Source: an uncultured Flavobacteriaceae bacterium (GTDB taxonomy: Bacteria; Bacteroidota; Bacteroidia; Flavobacteriales; Flavobacteriaceae). Taken from it: DNA of 64,000 nucleotides. This document shows positions 26,260 to 35,711 of this stretch, piece by piece (position 1 is the stretch's first letter; every line of letters starts with the position of its first letter). A program made the position numbers and the translations under genes. The stretch is taken from the NCBI GenBank assembly GCA_947503005.1, contig CANNCA010000005.1, forward strand, positions 248,001 to 312,000, read 5' to 3'. A model generated the notes under the pieces. That model ran no database searches. It had not been told where the DNA came from and worked only from the letters and a program-made list of their open reading frames with translations.

Positions 26260-27339
26260 ATGGGAAAAACGTACAAAATTGCAGTTGTAAATGGAGATGG
26301 TGTCGGGGCCGAGATCGTTCCCGCGGGTGTTTCGGTACTTGATGCCGCAGCGGAGAAATTCGGATTTCAATTAGAAAAAGAGGAGTTTCCTTTCGGCGCC
26401 GGATATTACAAGGAGCATGGAAAATTCATGAACGACGATGCTTTGGAAACCTTACGGAAATTTGATGCCATCTTTTTTGGTGCCGTCGGCTTGCCTGAAA
26501 TAGATGATACCTTGCCCGCAAGGGATTATACTTTTAAGGTGCGTACCTCGTTCCAGCAATACATTAATTATCGTCCTGTGAAATTGTTCTCAGGTGTGGA
26601 TAGTCCTTTACGATACAAAACCGAAGAGGATATCGATTTTGTCGTGATTCGAGAAAACAATGAAGGTGAGTTTGTACAAAGTGGAAAAATTCTGCACGGC
26701 GATAAGCCTGCAGGCGTGGCCATTGATACCAGTATTTTTACGAGATTCGGTATTGAACGCGTTGCTCATTACTCCTTCAAACTGGCGCGCAAAAGAAACA
26801 AGAAAGTCACTAACGTGACCAAATCGAACACTTTGATAAGTAGTCTTGCCTTTTGGGATCAAGTAATTGCTGAGGTTGCTCAGGAATACCCGGATGTTGA
26901 GTATAGTAAAATGTACATCGACAATGCATCCGCCAGTTTTGTACTACGTCCGGAAATTTTTGATGTTATTTTGACCACAAATCTATTTGGCGATATACTT
27001 TCTGATTTGGGTGGTGCGATCATGGGTAGTTTGGGCCTTGGTGGAAGCGGGAATATCAATCCGGAAAAGGAGTTTCCGTCTATGTTTGAACCTATACATG
27101 GATCTGCACCTGATATTGCAGGACAAAATATTGCGAACCCTATCGGACAAATTTGGTCAGCGGCCATCATGTTGGAGCATTTGGGAGAAATAGAAGCGGC
27201 AAAAGATATCATGGCGGGCATTGAACATACAACCGCAAAAGGCAATCTGACCAAAGACCTCGGGGGCACGGCAACCACCGCCGAAGTAGCGGATAGCGTA
27301 GTCGGATTTATTCGTGCGACCAAAATGGCAACAGCATAG
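26260..27339 (+). CDS. isocitrate/isopropylmalate dehydrogenase family protein (tartrate/D-malate dehydrogenase-like)
   Basis: A 359-residue NAD(P)-dependent beta-decarboxylating dehydrogenase. Family motifs: AVVNGDGVGAEIVPAG at the N-terminus, VVIRENNEGEF for substrate binding, and YIDNASASFVLRPEIFDVILTTNLFGDILSD for Mg and cofactor binding; EPIHGSAPDIAGQNIANP closes the NAD site. The N-D-N-S-type substrate loop differs from LeuB, and the context (four-carbon acid kinase, no leu genes) favours a tartrate, D-malate or phosphorylated C4-acid substrate. First gene of a five-gene operon; the next start is 6 nt downstream. Confidence 0.85.
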   Translation: MGKTYKIAVVNGDGVGAEIVPAGVSVLDAAAEKFGFQLEKEEFPFGAGYYKEHGKFMNDDALETLRKFDAIFFGAVGLPEIDDTLPARDYTFKVRTSFQQYINYRPVKLFSGVDSPLRYKTEEDIDFVVIRENNEGEFVQSGKILHGDKPAGVAIDTSIFTRFGIERVAHYSFKLARKRNKKVTNVTKSNTLISSLAFWDQVIAEVAQEYPDVEYSKMYIDNASASFVLRPEIFDVILTTNLFGDILSDLGGAIMGSLGLGGSGNINPEKEFPSMFEPIHGSAPDIAGQNIANPIGQIWSAAIMLEHLGEIEAAKDIMAGIEHTTAKGNLTKDLGGTATTAEVADSVVGFIRATKMATA

Positions 27340-27345
27340 TTCATT

Positions 27346-27981
27346 ATGACCGATAAGAAAGTAATTGATCTTACCCTACCGATTAATGAAAATGTGGCAG
27401 GCGTATCAATTGAGCAGGCCAAAACTTTGGACCGGGACGGTTGGAACGCCACGACCTTACATTTGTATTCGCATAGCGGAACCCATATGGACGCCCCAAT
27501 GCATTTTGAGGTCAATGACCAAACGATGGATACGATTCCGGTGAATCGACTTATTTCGCAAGCTTGGGTTGTCGATTTGAAACATATTCAACCTAGTGAG
27601 TCGATTACGATTGCCCACTTAAAAGCCATTGAAAACAAAATTCAAAAAGGACAAAGCATTCTCTTGCATACAGGATGGAGCAAGAGATTGGGAACCAAAG
27701 TATACCGAGACGAACTTCCCCGAATCAGTCCTGAATTGGCCCATTGGTTGGGCGAAAAAGGAGTAAATATGTTGGGGGTGGAACCGCCATCCGTTGCCGA
27801 TGTCAATAATCTAAAAGAGGTTACGGAAGTTCACACCATTTTGATGCAAAACGATATTGTTATCATTGAAGGGCTAACCAACTTGGAAGAAATATCGAAG
27901 GAAAAGATAACCTTGATAGCCTTGCCATTAAAGGTAGAAAAAGGCGATGGTGCCCCAGCAAGGGTCATAGTGTTAGAATAG
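27346..27981 (+). CDS. cyclase family protein (kynurenine formamidase-like hydrolase)
   Basis: A 211-residue metal-dependent hydrolase. The family motif HxGTHxDAPxHF appears as SHSGTHMDAPMHFE near residue 48. Relatives open amides or lactones, for example kynurenine formamidase. No tryptophan-catabolism genes are adjacent, so a lactonase-type step on a sugar acid is more plausible in this cluster; that is inference. Gaps of 6 nt on both sides place it in the operon. Confidence 0.85.
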   Translation: MTDKKVIDLTLPINENVAGVSIEQAKTLDRDGWNATTLHLYSHSGTHMDAPMHFEVNDQTMDTIPVNRLISQAWVVDLKHIQPSESITIAHLKAIENKIQKGQSILLHTGWSKRLGTKVYRDELPRISPELAHWLGEKGVNMLGVEPPSVADVNNLKEVTEVHTILMQNDIVIIEGLTNLEEISKEKITLIALPLKVEKGDGAPARVIVLE

Positions 27982-27987
27982 AATCGA

Positions 27988-29370
27988 ATGACCGACGAAG
28001 CAATTATAAAATCAATACGGGAAGGGGAACACGGTGCAGACTATCGAGATGAAATCCGTAAAGAACTTCTTAAAAATCCGAGGACAATCGTCATTCTGGA
28101 CGATGATCCCACCGGGACACAGACCGTTCACAATGTTCCTGTAATTACCCAATGGTCGGAGGAAGTGATCAAAAGGGAAATCTTGACCAGTCCGGTATTT
28201 TTTATTTTGACAAATTCCAGAAGTCTCCAAGCCGAAGATGCAGATGAATTAGGTGCATTGATAGGGCGAAGACTTAAAAAAGCCGCGGCCAAGCACAACA
28301 AAAAATTAATGGTAATCAGTCGCAGCGATTCTACCCTACGAGGCCACTATCCTAATGAGGTAAATGCGCTAGCGGAAGGATTGGGTTGGGAGCATGTGAA
28401 AGAATTATTGATTCCCGCTTTTTTTGAAGGCGGAAGATATACCTTCAATGATATCCATTACGTAAAAGAAGGCGAGGAATTTATTCCTGCGGCCGAAACC
28501 CCTTTTGCCAAGGATAATACTTTTGGCTATGATTCCTCTGATTTAAAAGAATGGATAGCCGAAAAAACCGAGGGTAGAATAAATGCAACAGCCGTAAAAA
28601 GTTTGGGCCTTGACCTTATTCGAAATCATCACGTAGAAGAAGTGAGCGATATCTTGAACGGAAACCAGCGTCATTTTATAGTAAACGCCACTACTTACAA
28701 TGACCTCGGGGCAATTGCCCTGGCAAGCTTACAAGCTAAAGGCCCTTTTATCTTTAGAACAGCGGCATCATTTATCAATGCCATAGCGAACATCGAATTA
28801 AGAACGCTTCTTCAAAAAGAAGAACTTTTGACGGGGAACGAATCCAAAGGCGGCTTGGTCATAGTTGGTTCCTATGTTCCAAAAACAACAGCGCAATTAG
28901 CCCATTTGAGAAAGCATTCAGATGCGGTTTTTATGGAATTTGATGTTGCAAAAATGATAAAAAGCACATCGGTTGAAAAAGAATTAGGGCAGATTACAGA
29001 TCAAATAGATGATGAAATCGGTCAACAAAAGACTGTAGTATTATATACGGCTAGGGAAGTCATAAAAGGCGACACCAAGGAAGAAAGCCTGAAAATCGTA
29101 AATCAAGTATCCCAAAACCTGATTGCAATTGTCAAAAAAATCAAGAATAGGCCTAAGTATATTTTGGCCAAGGGGGGTATTACTTCGAGTGATATTGCCG
29201 TAAAAGGGTTGAAGGTTACCCGGGCCGATATTATGGGACAGGTTATTAACGGTGTTCCTGTTTGGCGCTTGGGTCAAGATGCGAAATTTCCCGAATTACC
29301 TTATATTGTTTTTCCAGGCAATGTAGGTGAGAACGATGCCCTTTTTAACGTAATCCGAAAACTATCATGA
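27988..29370 (+). CDS. four-carbon acid sugar kinase family protein (DUF1537)
   Basis: A 460-residue kinase of the OtnK/DtnK family. The N-terminal domain has ILDDDPTGTQTVHNVPVITQW, the acid-sugar-binding DD-x-TG motif, and SRSDSTLRGHYPNEV. The C-terminal nucleotide-binding domain has ILAKGGITSSDIAVKGL and PGNVGENDALFNVIRKL. Characterised members phosphorylate D-threonate, L-threonate or D-erythronate at C4. The usual partner PdxA2-type dehydrogenase and an OtnC-type aldolase are absent; the isopropylmalate-type dehydrogenase at 26260 may take that role. It overlaps the transporter start by 4 nt (ATGA). Confidence 0.88.
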   Translation: MTDEAIIKSIREGEHGADYRDEIRKELLKNPRTIVILDDDPTGTQTVHNVPVITQWSEEVIKREILTSPVFFILTNSRSLQAEDADELGALIGRRLKKAAAKHNKKLMVISRSDSTLRGHYPNEVNALAEGLGWEHVKELLIPAFFEGGRYTFNDIHYVKEGEEFIPAAETPFAKDNTFGYDSSDLKEWIAEKTEGRINATAVKSLGLDLIRNHHVEEVSDILNGNQRHFIVNATTYNDLGAIALASLQAKGPFIFRTAASFINAIANIELRTLLQKEELLTGNESKGGLVIVGSYVPKTTAQLAHLRKHSDAVFMEFDVAKMIKSTSVEKELGQITDQIDDEIGQQKTVVLYTAREVIKGDTKEESLKIVNQVSQNLIAIVKKIKNRPKYILAKGGITSSDIAVKGLKVTRADIMGQVINGVPVWRLGQDAKFPELPYIVFPGNVGENDALFNVIRKLS

Positions 29371-30635
29371 GCGAAAAAAAGTATTTTCCCAGAAGGTATT
29401 TCATGGTTTTAGGTACTTTTTTGTTGGCTCTCTTGCTATACATTGATCGTGTCTGTATCTCGGTTGCCAAGGAACCTATTTCCGGTGCGCTCGACTTAAA
29501 CGATAAACAAATGGGTTGGGTATTGGCCGCCTTTTCTTTGGGCTATGCACTATTTCAAACTCCCGCCGGTATGTTGTCCGATAGGTTTGGGCCGCGCAAG
29601 GTACTTTCCGTCATTGTAACCATCTGGTCTGCATTTACTGCCTTGACGGGAGTAGCATGGAATTTTATTTCACTTTTAGTCGTTCGGTTTTTATTCGGTG
29701 CGGGCGAGGCTGGCGCCTTTCCCGGGATGTCAAGGGCCATTTACAGTTGGATTCCCCTTCAAGAAAGAGGCCTAGTTACCGGAATTAATTTCTCAGGTTC
29801 TCGTCTAGGGGCCGCATTTGCCTTGCCGTTGGTCGCTTGGATGATCGAAGAATTCGGATGGCGTACTTCCTTTATTGTTTTAGGTTGTATCGGTGTACTT
29901 TGGGCAGGGGTTTGGTATCTTCTATTTAGGGACAATCCTGAAGAACATAGTGGTATCCCAACAAAGGAGAAAGAGTTTATCTTGGCAACAAGACAACAAA
30001 AGGATGCTGAAAAAACATCCGAAAAGATCAGTATAGCCACTTTGCTCCGATCGAAGAATATGTGGCTGGCCATGGGGCAATACTTCTGTAGCAATTTCAC
30101 TTTCTTCTTTGCCTTGACTTGGCTTTTTCCACATGTAAAAAGTGAATATAATTTAGATACGATCGAAGCAGGTTTCTACACTTCGATACCGCTAATTTTT
30201 GGTGCATTCGGCAATTGGTTCGCTGGCGGATTGAGTGACCGTATTTTTAAGAACGGAAATTGGGATCGATCGCGTATTTTTCCGGCATCCCTTGGATTTC
30301 TTTTGGCTGCTATTGGATTGGTCGGAAGTATTTATATGGATAATGTTGTTGGTGCCATAGTTTTCTTGAGTCTTGCCATTTTTGGGGCTGACATGACCTT
30401 GCCGCCTTCATGGTCTTTCTGCGTGGATATCGGTAAAGAAAATTCCGGTGCGGTTTCAGGAACCATGAACATGGCCGGAAATATCGGTGCATTTTTAACC
30501 GCGTTGGCATTTCCTTATCTGCAAGCTTGGACGGAATCGACCACACCATTTTTTGTAGTCGGCGCAATATTGAATATCATTGCCATAGTGCTATGGTACA
30601 ACATGAAGCCACAACGACATTTTTCAACATATTAA
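29367..30635 (+). CDS. MFS transporter, anion:cation symporter type
   Basis: A 422-residue inner-membrane transporter with about 12 hydrophobic segments. Motif A-type loop: GMLSDRFGPRKVLS; a second loop, AGGLSDRIFKNGNW, lies in the C-terminal half. The start YFPRRYFMVLGTFLLALLLYIDRVCISVA is close to the ACS family (hexuronate, glucarate and similar organic anions). Its start overlaps the kinase stop by 4 nt, so it probably imports the acid that this operon degrades. Confidence 0.88.
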   Translation: MSEKKYFPRRYFMVLGTFLLALLLYIDRVCISVAKEPISGALDLNDKQMGWVLAAFSLGYALFQTPAGMLSDRFGPRKVLSVIVTIWSAFTALTGVAWNFISLLVVRFLFGAGEAGAFPGMSRAIYSWIPLQERGLVTGINFSGSRLGAAFALPLVAWMIEEFGWRTSFIVLGCIGVLWAGVWYLLFRDNPEEHSGIPTKEKEFILATRQQKDAEKTSEKISIATLLRSKNMWLAMGQYFCSNFTFFFALTWLFPHVKSEYNLDTIEAGFYTSIPLIFGAFGNWFAGGLSDRIFKNGNWDRSRIFPASLGFLLAAIGLVGSIYMDNVVGAIVFLSLAIFGADMTLPPSWSFCVDIGKENSGAVSGTMNMAGNIGAFLTALAFPYLQAWTESTTPFFVVGAILNIIAIVLWYNMKPQRHFSTY

Positions 30636-30636
30636 A

Positions 30637-31662
30637 ATGGGAAAATTAAAAGGAGTTTGCATTGGAACGGGATATTTCAGCCATTTTCAGTTTGAGGCCT
30701 GGAAACGAATTGACGAAGTAGAAATTCTGGCGGTTTGCGGTACTTCAGTGGAAAAGGCACAAAAGATATGCGATCAGTACGGATTTAAAAACGCCTATGC
30801 CGATTTAAACGAAATGTTGCTTGCCGAGGAACCGGATTTTATTGATATTATTACGCCTCCGAATACCCATTTGCAAATGTGTGAAATGGCCGCTGACCAA
30901 GGTATACATATCATCTGCCAAAAACCTTTGGCACCCACCTTGAGAGAAGCCGAGCAAATTGCTGACTTGATCGAGAAATCGAATGTACGGATGATGGTGC
31001 ACGAAAATTTCAGGTTCATGCCCTGGTACAGGGAAATCAAAAAGCTTCTGGAAAAAAATGCTATTGGTAATCTGATGCATTCCCTAAACCTAAGAATGCG
31101 TATGGGAGATGGTTGGCAAGAGGACGCCTATATGAACCGTCAGCCTTATTTCAGGGAAATGAAACAGTTGCTGATGTACGAGACCGGAGTTCATTTCATT
31201 GATGTATTCCGTTACCTGGGTGGAGATATTTCTAAGGTGTACGCCCGATTAAAACGATTGAATACCAATATTAAAGGAGAAGATTTTGGTTGGGTACAGG
31301 TAGACTTTGCCAATGGCGGACTAGGCTTTATCGATGCCAACCGCTACAATGAAAGTACGGCTGAAGATGCCCGATTGACTTTTGGTTCGACGGTATTGGA
31401 AGGAAACAAAGGCACTATTCGACTGTATGAGGATGGAAAAATTACCCTCCAGCCATTAGGAGAAAAGGAGCGGACCCATGAGTATACTTTCAAAAAAATT
31501 AATTTCGCTGGAGATTGCGTATTTAATACCCAGCAACATTTTGTGGAATGTATGCTGTCAGGAAGCCCTTTTGAAACGGATGTTACCACTTATCTGAGAA
31601 ACATTGAAGTATTGGAAAAAGTATACGAGTCCGATGAGATTGGGTTGCCGATAAATCTATAA
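30637..31662 (+). CDS. Gfo/Idh/MocA family oxidoreductase
   Basis: A 341-residue NAD(P)-dependent sugar oxidoreductase. The Rossmann domain begins GVCIGTGYFSHFQFEAW, and the family EKP motif appears as QKPLAPTLREAEQIADL near residue 90. The C-terminal alpha/beta domain carries DRPYF-like and YETGVHFIDVFRYLGG segments. It may oxidise a sugar or sugar lactone to the acid used by the operon. It is the last gene of the cluster and converges with the sulfatase at 31671, leaving an 8-nt gap. Confidence 0.86.
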   Translation: MGKLKGVCIGTGYFSHFQFEAWKRIDEVEILAVCGTSVEKAQKICDQYGFKNAYADLNEMLLAEEPDFIDIITPPNTHLQMCEMAADQGIHIICQKPLAPTLREAEQIADLIEKSNVRMMVHENFRFMPWYREIKKLLEKNAIGNLMHSLNLRMRMGDGWQEDAYMNRQPYFREMKQLLMYETGVHFIDVFRYLGGDISKVYARLKRLNTNIKGEDFGWVQVDFANGGLGFIDANRYNESTAEDARLTFGSTVLEGNKGTIRLYEDGKITLQPLGEKERTHEYTFKKINFAGDCVFNTQQHFVECMLSGSPFETDVTTYLRNIEVLEKVYESDEIGLPINL

Positions 31663-31670
31663 GAGGGGTA

Positions 31671-33086
31671 CTATTCTGGAAACCATTCATTTTCATAAAT
31701 CGTGCGCAATTTTTCTAGAGACTCGTTATAATTTGAATCATTGGTAAAGTGGGTGGTTTCAAATGGGTCTCCTTTTAAGTCTAATAACTGTTCTTCAAAT
31801 CCGGCAAAATCATACCGAAGGTATTTTAAACCATTTTTATCTACGACCATTTTGCCAATTTCACTTTCTACCCCAAGTGTTTCCCGCCAATTTACTGCAG
31901 TACCTTCAAAAAGAGGTCGCAGACTTTTACCCCGTGGGTCGGACGCACCTTTAATTCCAGCATAATCGCAGACTGTCGGAAGCAGATCCAAACCATTCGA
32001 AACTAAATTTACGGTATCTACTTTACCAGCTGGTATATGCCCTTTCCACATGGCCATAAATGGAATATTCGCGGACTCTTCATACAGGGTCGATTTATGC
32101 TCCATACGATGGCTTGCACTCATATCCCCATGGTCACTTGAGAAAAGAATGAGTGTGTTTTCTTCTTGTCCACTTTCTTTAACGGCATCCAGAATGGTTT
32201 GAATTTTTTCATCAACAACTTCTGTCAATCGATGATACGCATAGCGGTGGTGGCGCCATTGGTCATCAGTGAAATTCTCTCTCGCATTTTGTCGAAAAGG
32301 TCTAAGATTGATGAGTTTTTTTAACGCCTTCGGTTCATCGATTTGCGGTTCATAGTTCGGTGGAAGAGGTGGGCAGTATGAATTAAAAAATTCATCGGAG
32401 CTTACACCTTCGGGTATTTTCATAGCACTATCGAGAGTGGTCAACTCTACAGAGGCCCTTTTGAGGATAACAGCATCTTGTTCGCTAGTGGCCTTTTCTC
32501 GAAGTGCCATATAACAAATATCATGAGGGTTGATTAGCGAGACCATCATAAAATAAGGGTTGTCATGATCGGCTCTAATAATTTTGGCCGCCTCTGCCGC
32601 TAGTTCTTGCCTTTCATCGTCGCTGAAGTATGTAAAACCCAATGTTGACGGCGATAAGGATGCAGGAAGGTGCTCTTTCCCTCCATAATACAAACCGTAA
32701 TTCGCCTTTTTAAGATAGGACGGAAGTGTAGTATTCAGAACCTCTTGAGATACTTGAGGTATTTTTATGGAACCCCTGTTCTCGCGAACCTCTTTTCCTT
32801 GGTCATCCTTAAAATAACCTGGAAAGCGCCCGGTCATTAAACTAACCCGTGCAGGAGAACAAACAGGATTGGTCGTATAGGCGCGAGTTAATCGTATGCC
32901 ATTATTGGCGATATAATCCATGGCAGGGGTTTTTAGCCATTGATTACCAGCGCAACTCATCATATTGGCACTGAGTTGATCGACATAAATATAAATGATG
33001 TTCGGTGTTGTGATTATATTCTTCTGTTTTTCAGAACAACTGAAGAATAGAAGTATTCCTATGAAACAAAAAAGTCTCGGATTCAT
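31671..33086 (-). CDS. family S1 sulfatase lipoprotein
   Basis: A 471-residue type I sulfatase, exported as a lipoprotein (lipobox FFSC, Cys17). The Cys converted to formylglycine is Cys76 in CSPARVSLMTGRFPG. The N-terminal metal site IIYIYVDQLS has Asp followed by Gln where many sulfatases have DD, and the second metal region FSSDHGDMSASH is intact. It is the last gene of the rhamnose operon, 39 nt after the permease, so it probably releases sulfate from a rhamnose-containing product, perhaps at the cell surface or in the periplasm. The exact S1 subfamily is not determined. Confidence 0.9.
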   Translation of the reverse strand: MNPRLFCFIGILLFFSCSEKQKNIITTPNIIYIYVDQLSANMMSCAGNQWLKTPAMDYIANNGIRLTRAYTTNPVCSPARVSLMTGRFPGYFKDDQGKEVRENRGSIKIPQVSQEVLNTTLPSYLKKANYGLYYGGKEHLPASLSPSTLGFTYFSDDERQELAAEAAKIIRADHDNPYFMMVSLINPHDICYMALREKATSEQDAVILKRASVELTTLDSAMKIPEGVSSDEFFNSYCPPLPPNYEPQIDEPKALKKLINLRPFRQNARENFTDDQWRHHRYAYHRLTEVVDEKIQTILDAVKESGQEENTLILFSSDHGDMSASHRMEHKSTLYEESANIPFMAMWKGHIPAGKVDTVNLVSNGLDLLPTVCDYAGIKGASDPRGKSLRPLFEGTAVNWRETLGVESEIGKMVVDKNGLKYLRYDFAGFEEQLLDLKGDPFETTHFTNDSNYNESLEKLRTIYENEWFPE

Positions 33087-33125
33087 TTATATGATTTAAA
33101 TCGACTCGATTAAGCCTCAAGCTTT

Positions 33126-34538
33126 CTAAATGGTTTTCTTCTGGAATGATTTACTAAAGACTAAAAATAGAGCACCACAAAGCAACCAGGCGGGTAAAGT
33201 CACAAACGAAAGAAAAACATCGAATTGTAACGAAATAAAATAGAACAGCCCAAAACTGATGGCCCAAGCCAAAAATACCGACTTGTTGAATTTAAGGTTG
33301 GCCACTTCAGCATAGTTCTTTACGATTCCTGCTTGTTTATGGAAGAAGTGTTCGAAAACGATAATTGCCCCAAAAGGAGCCAAAATGAATCCGTATAAGG
33401 CCACGAATCCTAAAAGCTTCATCGCGAATGCTGGAAATAATCCGGCAATCGTCGCGACCGTACCGGCTATAATGGTCACCCAAAAAGTAGATACTTTGGG
33501 CATGATGGCCTGAAAGGCCAATCCTGCTCTATAAATGGTTGGGTTGGCTGTGGTCCATCCTGCCAAAACCACGGCGATGATCCCAAAAATACCTATTGCA
33601 TTGTTGGCCAAGGGACCTGGTGCTACAGGTGGCGCCTCCCCACTTGATAAAAATGCCTGTGCCTCCGGAGATTTAAGGTATACCGCGTAGAGTAGGGCAG
33701 CGGCTATCCAAGCCATATAATGCCCTACGTACATTCCAGCAGCTGTCGTCCAACCCGCACTTTCCTTTTTTGCAAAACGGAAAACAGATAAATCGGACAT
33801 GCCCACATGCATTGCTGCATTGGCGAACCATGACCAGATGACTACATGCCAAAATGTATACTTCAGTTGTCCGGGAAAGGGCTCGGAGCCTTCCCCCCAA
33901 ATATTCCAGAAATCGTTAAAACTTTTAACACCCAATTGGTTAAGCGCCACGATCCCACAGGCAATAAATGCGAGAACAATGACCGGAGACATCCAATTGG
34001 CAGCTTTGGAAACGGTGTCATACCCTTTTGAAGCAATCAAGGAAATTACAGCTCCAATAAGAATAACGATGATGACCCATGTGGCACCGTTCGGTGTAGT
34101 ATCGGTCAGTTTTGGCATTTCCATATCAAATGGAATCCCAACCGCGGTGGCTGAAACGGTAATCATTGCACCGGCAAGGAAACAGAACAAAATTCCATTG
34201 GCAAGATTATAGCCGATCACTAATTTTTTTCCGCAGATTTTCTCAAGCTGATAATACAGCGTCAATCTATTCTCTACCGCAATTTTAGCAGTTAGAAAGC
34301 GCCAACTCAATACTGCCAAAAGATTTCCCAATAAGAGTCCGACAATCAAATCGAAAGTGCTAACACCCGCTGTTAAAAATAAGGGGCCAATCATAAATTC
34401 CGTCCCGGCGGCATGCTCTCCTGCATACATGCCTAAAAAACTTTTCCAACTTTTTAATTTCGATTGTGGAACAGGTTCCCTTTCGAATTCACCACCAGCG
34501 ATTTCTTCAATTTCTTCCTCAATGTTGTATTGACTCAT
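33126..34538 (-). CDS. NCS1-type (purine-cytosine permease-like) transporter in the rhamnose operon
   Basis: A 470-residue inner-membrane protein with about 12 hydrophobic segments. The pattern of the first helices (FLGMYAGEHAAGTEFMIGPLF) and the GLLLGNLLAVLSWRFLTAKIAVENR block resembles the nucleobase:cation symporter-1 / purine-cytosine permease family. No nucleobase genes are nearby; it lies between the lactate-oxidase-type gene (12 nt) and the sulfatase gene (39 nt) of the L-rhamnose operon, and no RhaT or other rhamnose transporter is visible. It is the best candidate for the operon's sugar permease, which would be unusual for this family. Confidence 0.8.
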   Translation of the reverse strand: MSQYNIEEEIEEIAGGEFEREPVPQSKLKSWKSFLGMYAGEHAAGTEFMIGPLFLTAGVSTFDLIVGLLLGNLLAVLSWRFLTAKIAVENRLTLYYQLEKICGKKLVIGYNLANGILFCFLAGAMITVSATAVGIPFDMEMPKLTDTTPNGATWVIIVILIGAVISLIASKGYDTVSKAANWMSPVIVLAFIACGIVALNQLGVKSFNDFWNIWGEGSEPFPGQLKYTFWHVVIWSWFANAAMHVGMSDLSVFRFAKKESAGWTTAAGMYVGHYMAWIAAALLYAVYLKSPEAQAFLSSGEAPPVAPGPLANNAIGIFGIIAVVLAGWTTANPTIYRAGLAFQAIMPKVSTFWVTIIAGTVATIAGLFPAFAMKLLGFVALYGFILAPFGAIIVFEHFFHKQAGIVKNYAEVANLKFNKSVFLAWAISFGLFYFISLQFDVFLSFVTLPAWLLCGALFLVFSKSFQKKTI

Positions 34539-34550
34539 TTTCGTTTGGGT

Positions 34551-35702
34551 TTAGTTGGTTATGAGATGTTTTGGCAAATCTTCCACACGTTCGCAGCAGA
34601 GTTGGTCCATTACCTGTTTAAACTGTGTTTTCAGCATAGATATGGTATGGTCTCCACCTTTATTGCCCAAAGCTCCACATCCATAGAGAAAAGACCTACC
34701 CATAAATGTGAACTTCGCACCACTAGCCAGAGTTCTGGCAATATCAGGTCCTGATCGAAGTCCGCTATCCATCATAATTTCTACCTGGTCGCGATATTTA
34801 GTAGCGATTTCTGAAAGTGAGTTGATCGTTGATTGGGCAGCATCAAGCTGTCTGCCCCCATGGTTGGAAACGATGATGCCGTCAAACCCCATACGTATTG
34901 CATCTTGGGTATCTTGTTCCGATGCCACACCTTTGAGCACCAATTTTCCTTTCCATTTATCACGTATGGGTTTTATGCGCTCTTCGTTCAAACGACCTGA
35001 AAATGTCTTATCCATAAACTGACCCAACTGTTTTAAATTAAGTCCCTCTGGCGTATAAGGCCTTAAGGTTTCGAAAGTAGGTTGACCATGTTTCAGCGTA
35101 TTCATGGCCCAAGTAGGTTTTCCTAAAATTTGAATAATATTAGTCAATGACATTTTTGGGGGCAGGGCCAAACCATTGCGTATGTCTCTCGGGCGATATC
35201 CGAAGGTGGGTACATCGCATAGTAATACTAGAACAGGGCAACCAGCTGCCTCGGCACGATTGATTATATCGTCCCGTAATTCATCTTCTGCGGGGTTGTA
35301 TAGTTGAAACCATGCCTTGCCCTCAGTCAGTTCACTTGCCCTCTCAATGTTCATCGTAGTGACCGTACTGAGAATAAACGGGATGTTGTGCTTAAATGCA
35401 GCCTTCGCTAAAATCTCTGGAGAATTCGGCCACATAAGACCTTGAAGGCCAACAGGGGCGATGCCGAATGGTGCGTCGAATTCCATGCCCAACACTTTGG
35501 TTTTCGTAGAACTGATACCGTTGTTCCGAAGGTATCTTGGCTGTAGCTGTACTTCTCGTATCTCAGCGGTGTTGCGAGAAATACTGACATCTTCATTGCA
35601 ACCCCCATCTAAATATTCAAAGGCAAATTTGGGAATGCGTTGCATGGCCTTGTTTCTCAAATCGTCCATTGAAGGGTAGGCGGGATTGAATTCCTTAGCC
35701 AT
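34551..35702 (-). CDS. FMN-dependent alpha-hydroxy acid dehydrogenase (L-lactate oxidase-type)
   Basis: A 383-residue FMN enzyme of the LldD/glycolate oxidase family. Motifs: PKFAFEYLDGGCNEDVS at the N-terminus, FDAPFGIAPVGLQGLMWP, the catalytic His in VSNHGGRQLDAAQ, and the phosphate-binding MMDSGLRSGPDIARTLASGA. In this operon the natural substrate is L-lactate, formed by oxidation of L-lactaldehyde from rhamnulose-1-phosphate, giving pyruvate. It lies 9 nt after the kinase gene. The gene could be named lldD, but substrate identity is inferred from context. Confidence 0.87.
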   Translation of the reverse strand: MAKEFNPAYPSMDDLRNKAMQRIPKFAFEYLDGGCNEDVSISRNTAEIREVQLQPRYLRNNGISSTKTKVLGMEFDAPFGIAPVGLQGLMWPNSPEILAKAAFKHNIPFILSTVTTMNIERASELTEGKAWFQLYNPAEDELRDDIINRAEAAGCPVLVLLCDVPTFGYRPRDIRNGLALPPKMSLTNIIQILGKPTWAMNTLKHGQPTFETLRPYTPEGLNLKQLGQFMDKTFSGRLNEERIKPIRDKWKGKLVLKGVASEQDTQDAIRMGFDGIIVSNHGGRQLDAAQSTINSLSEIATKYRDQVEIMMDSGLRSGPDIARTLASGAKFTFMGRSFLYGCGALGNKGGDHTISMLKTQFKQVMDQLCCERVEDLPKHLITN

Positions 35703-35711
35703 TTGAATAGT

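Noticed and set aside
26113-26370. N-terminal extension of the LacI regulator
   Set aside because: The extension has no domain character and reads through the operators and promoter of the divergent operon; the LacI helix-turn-helix begins normally at 26112.
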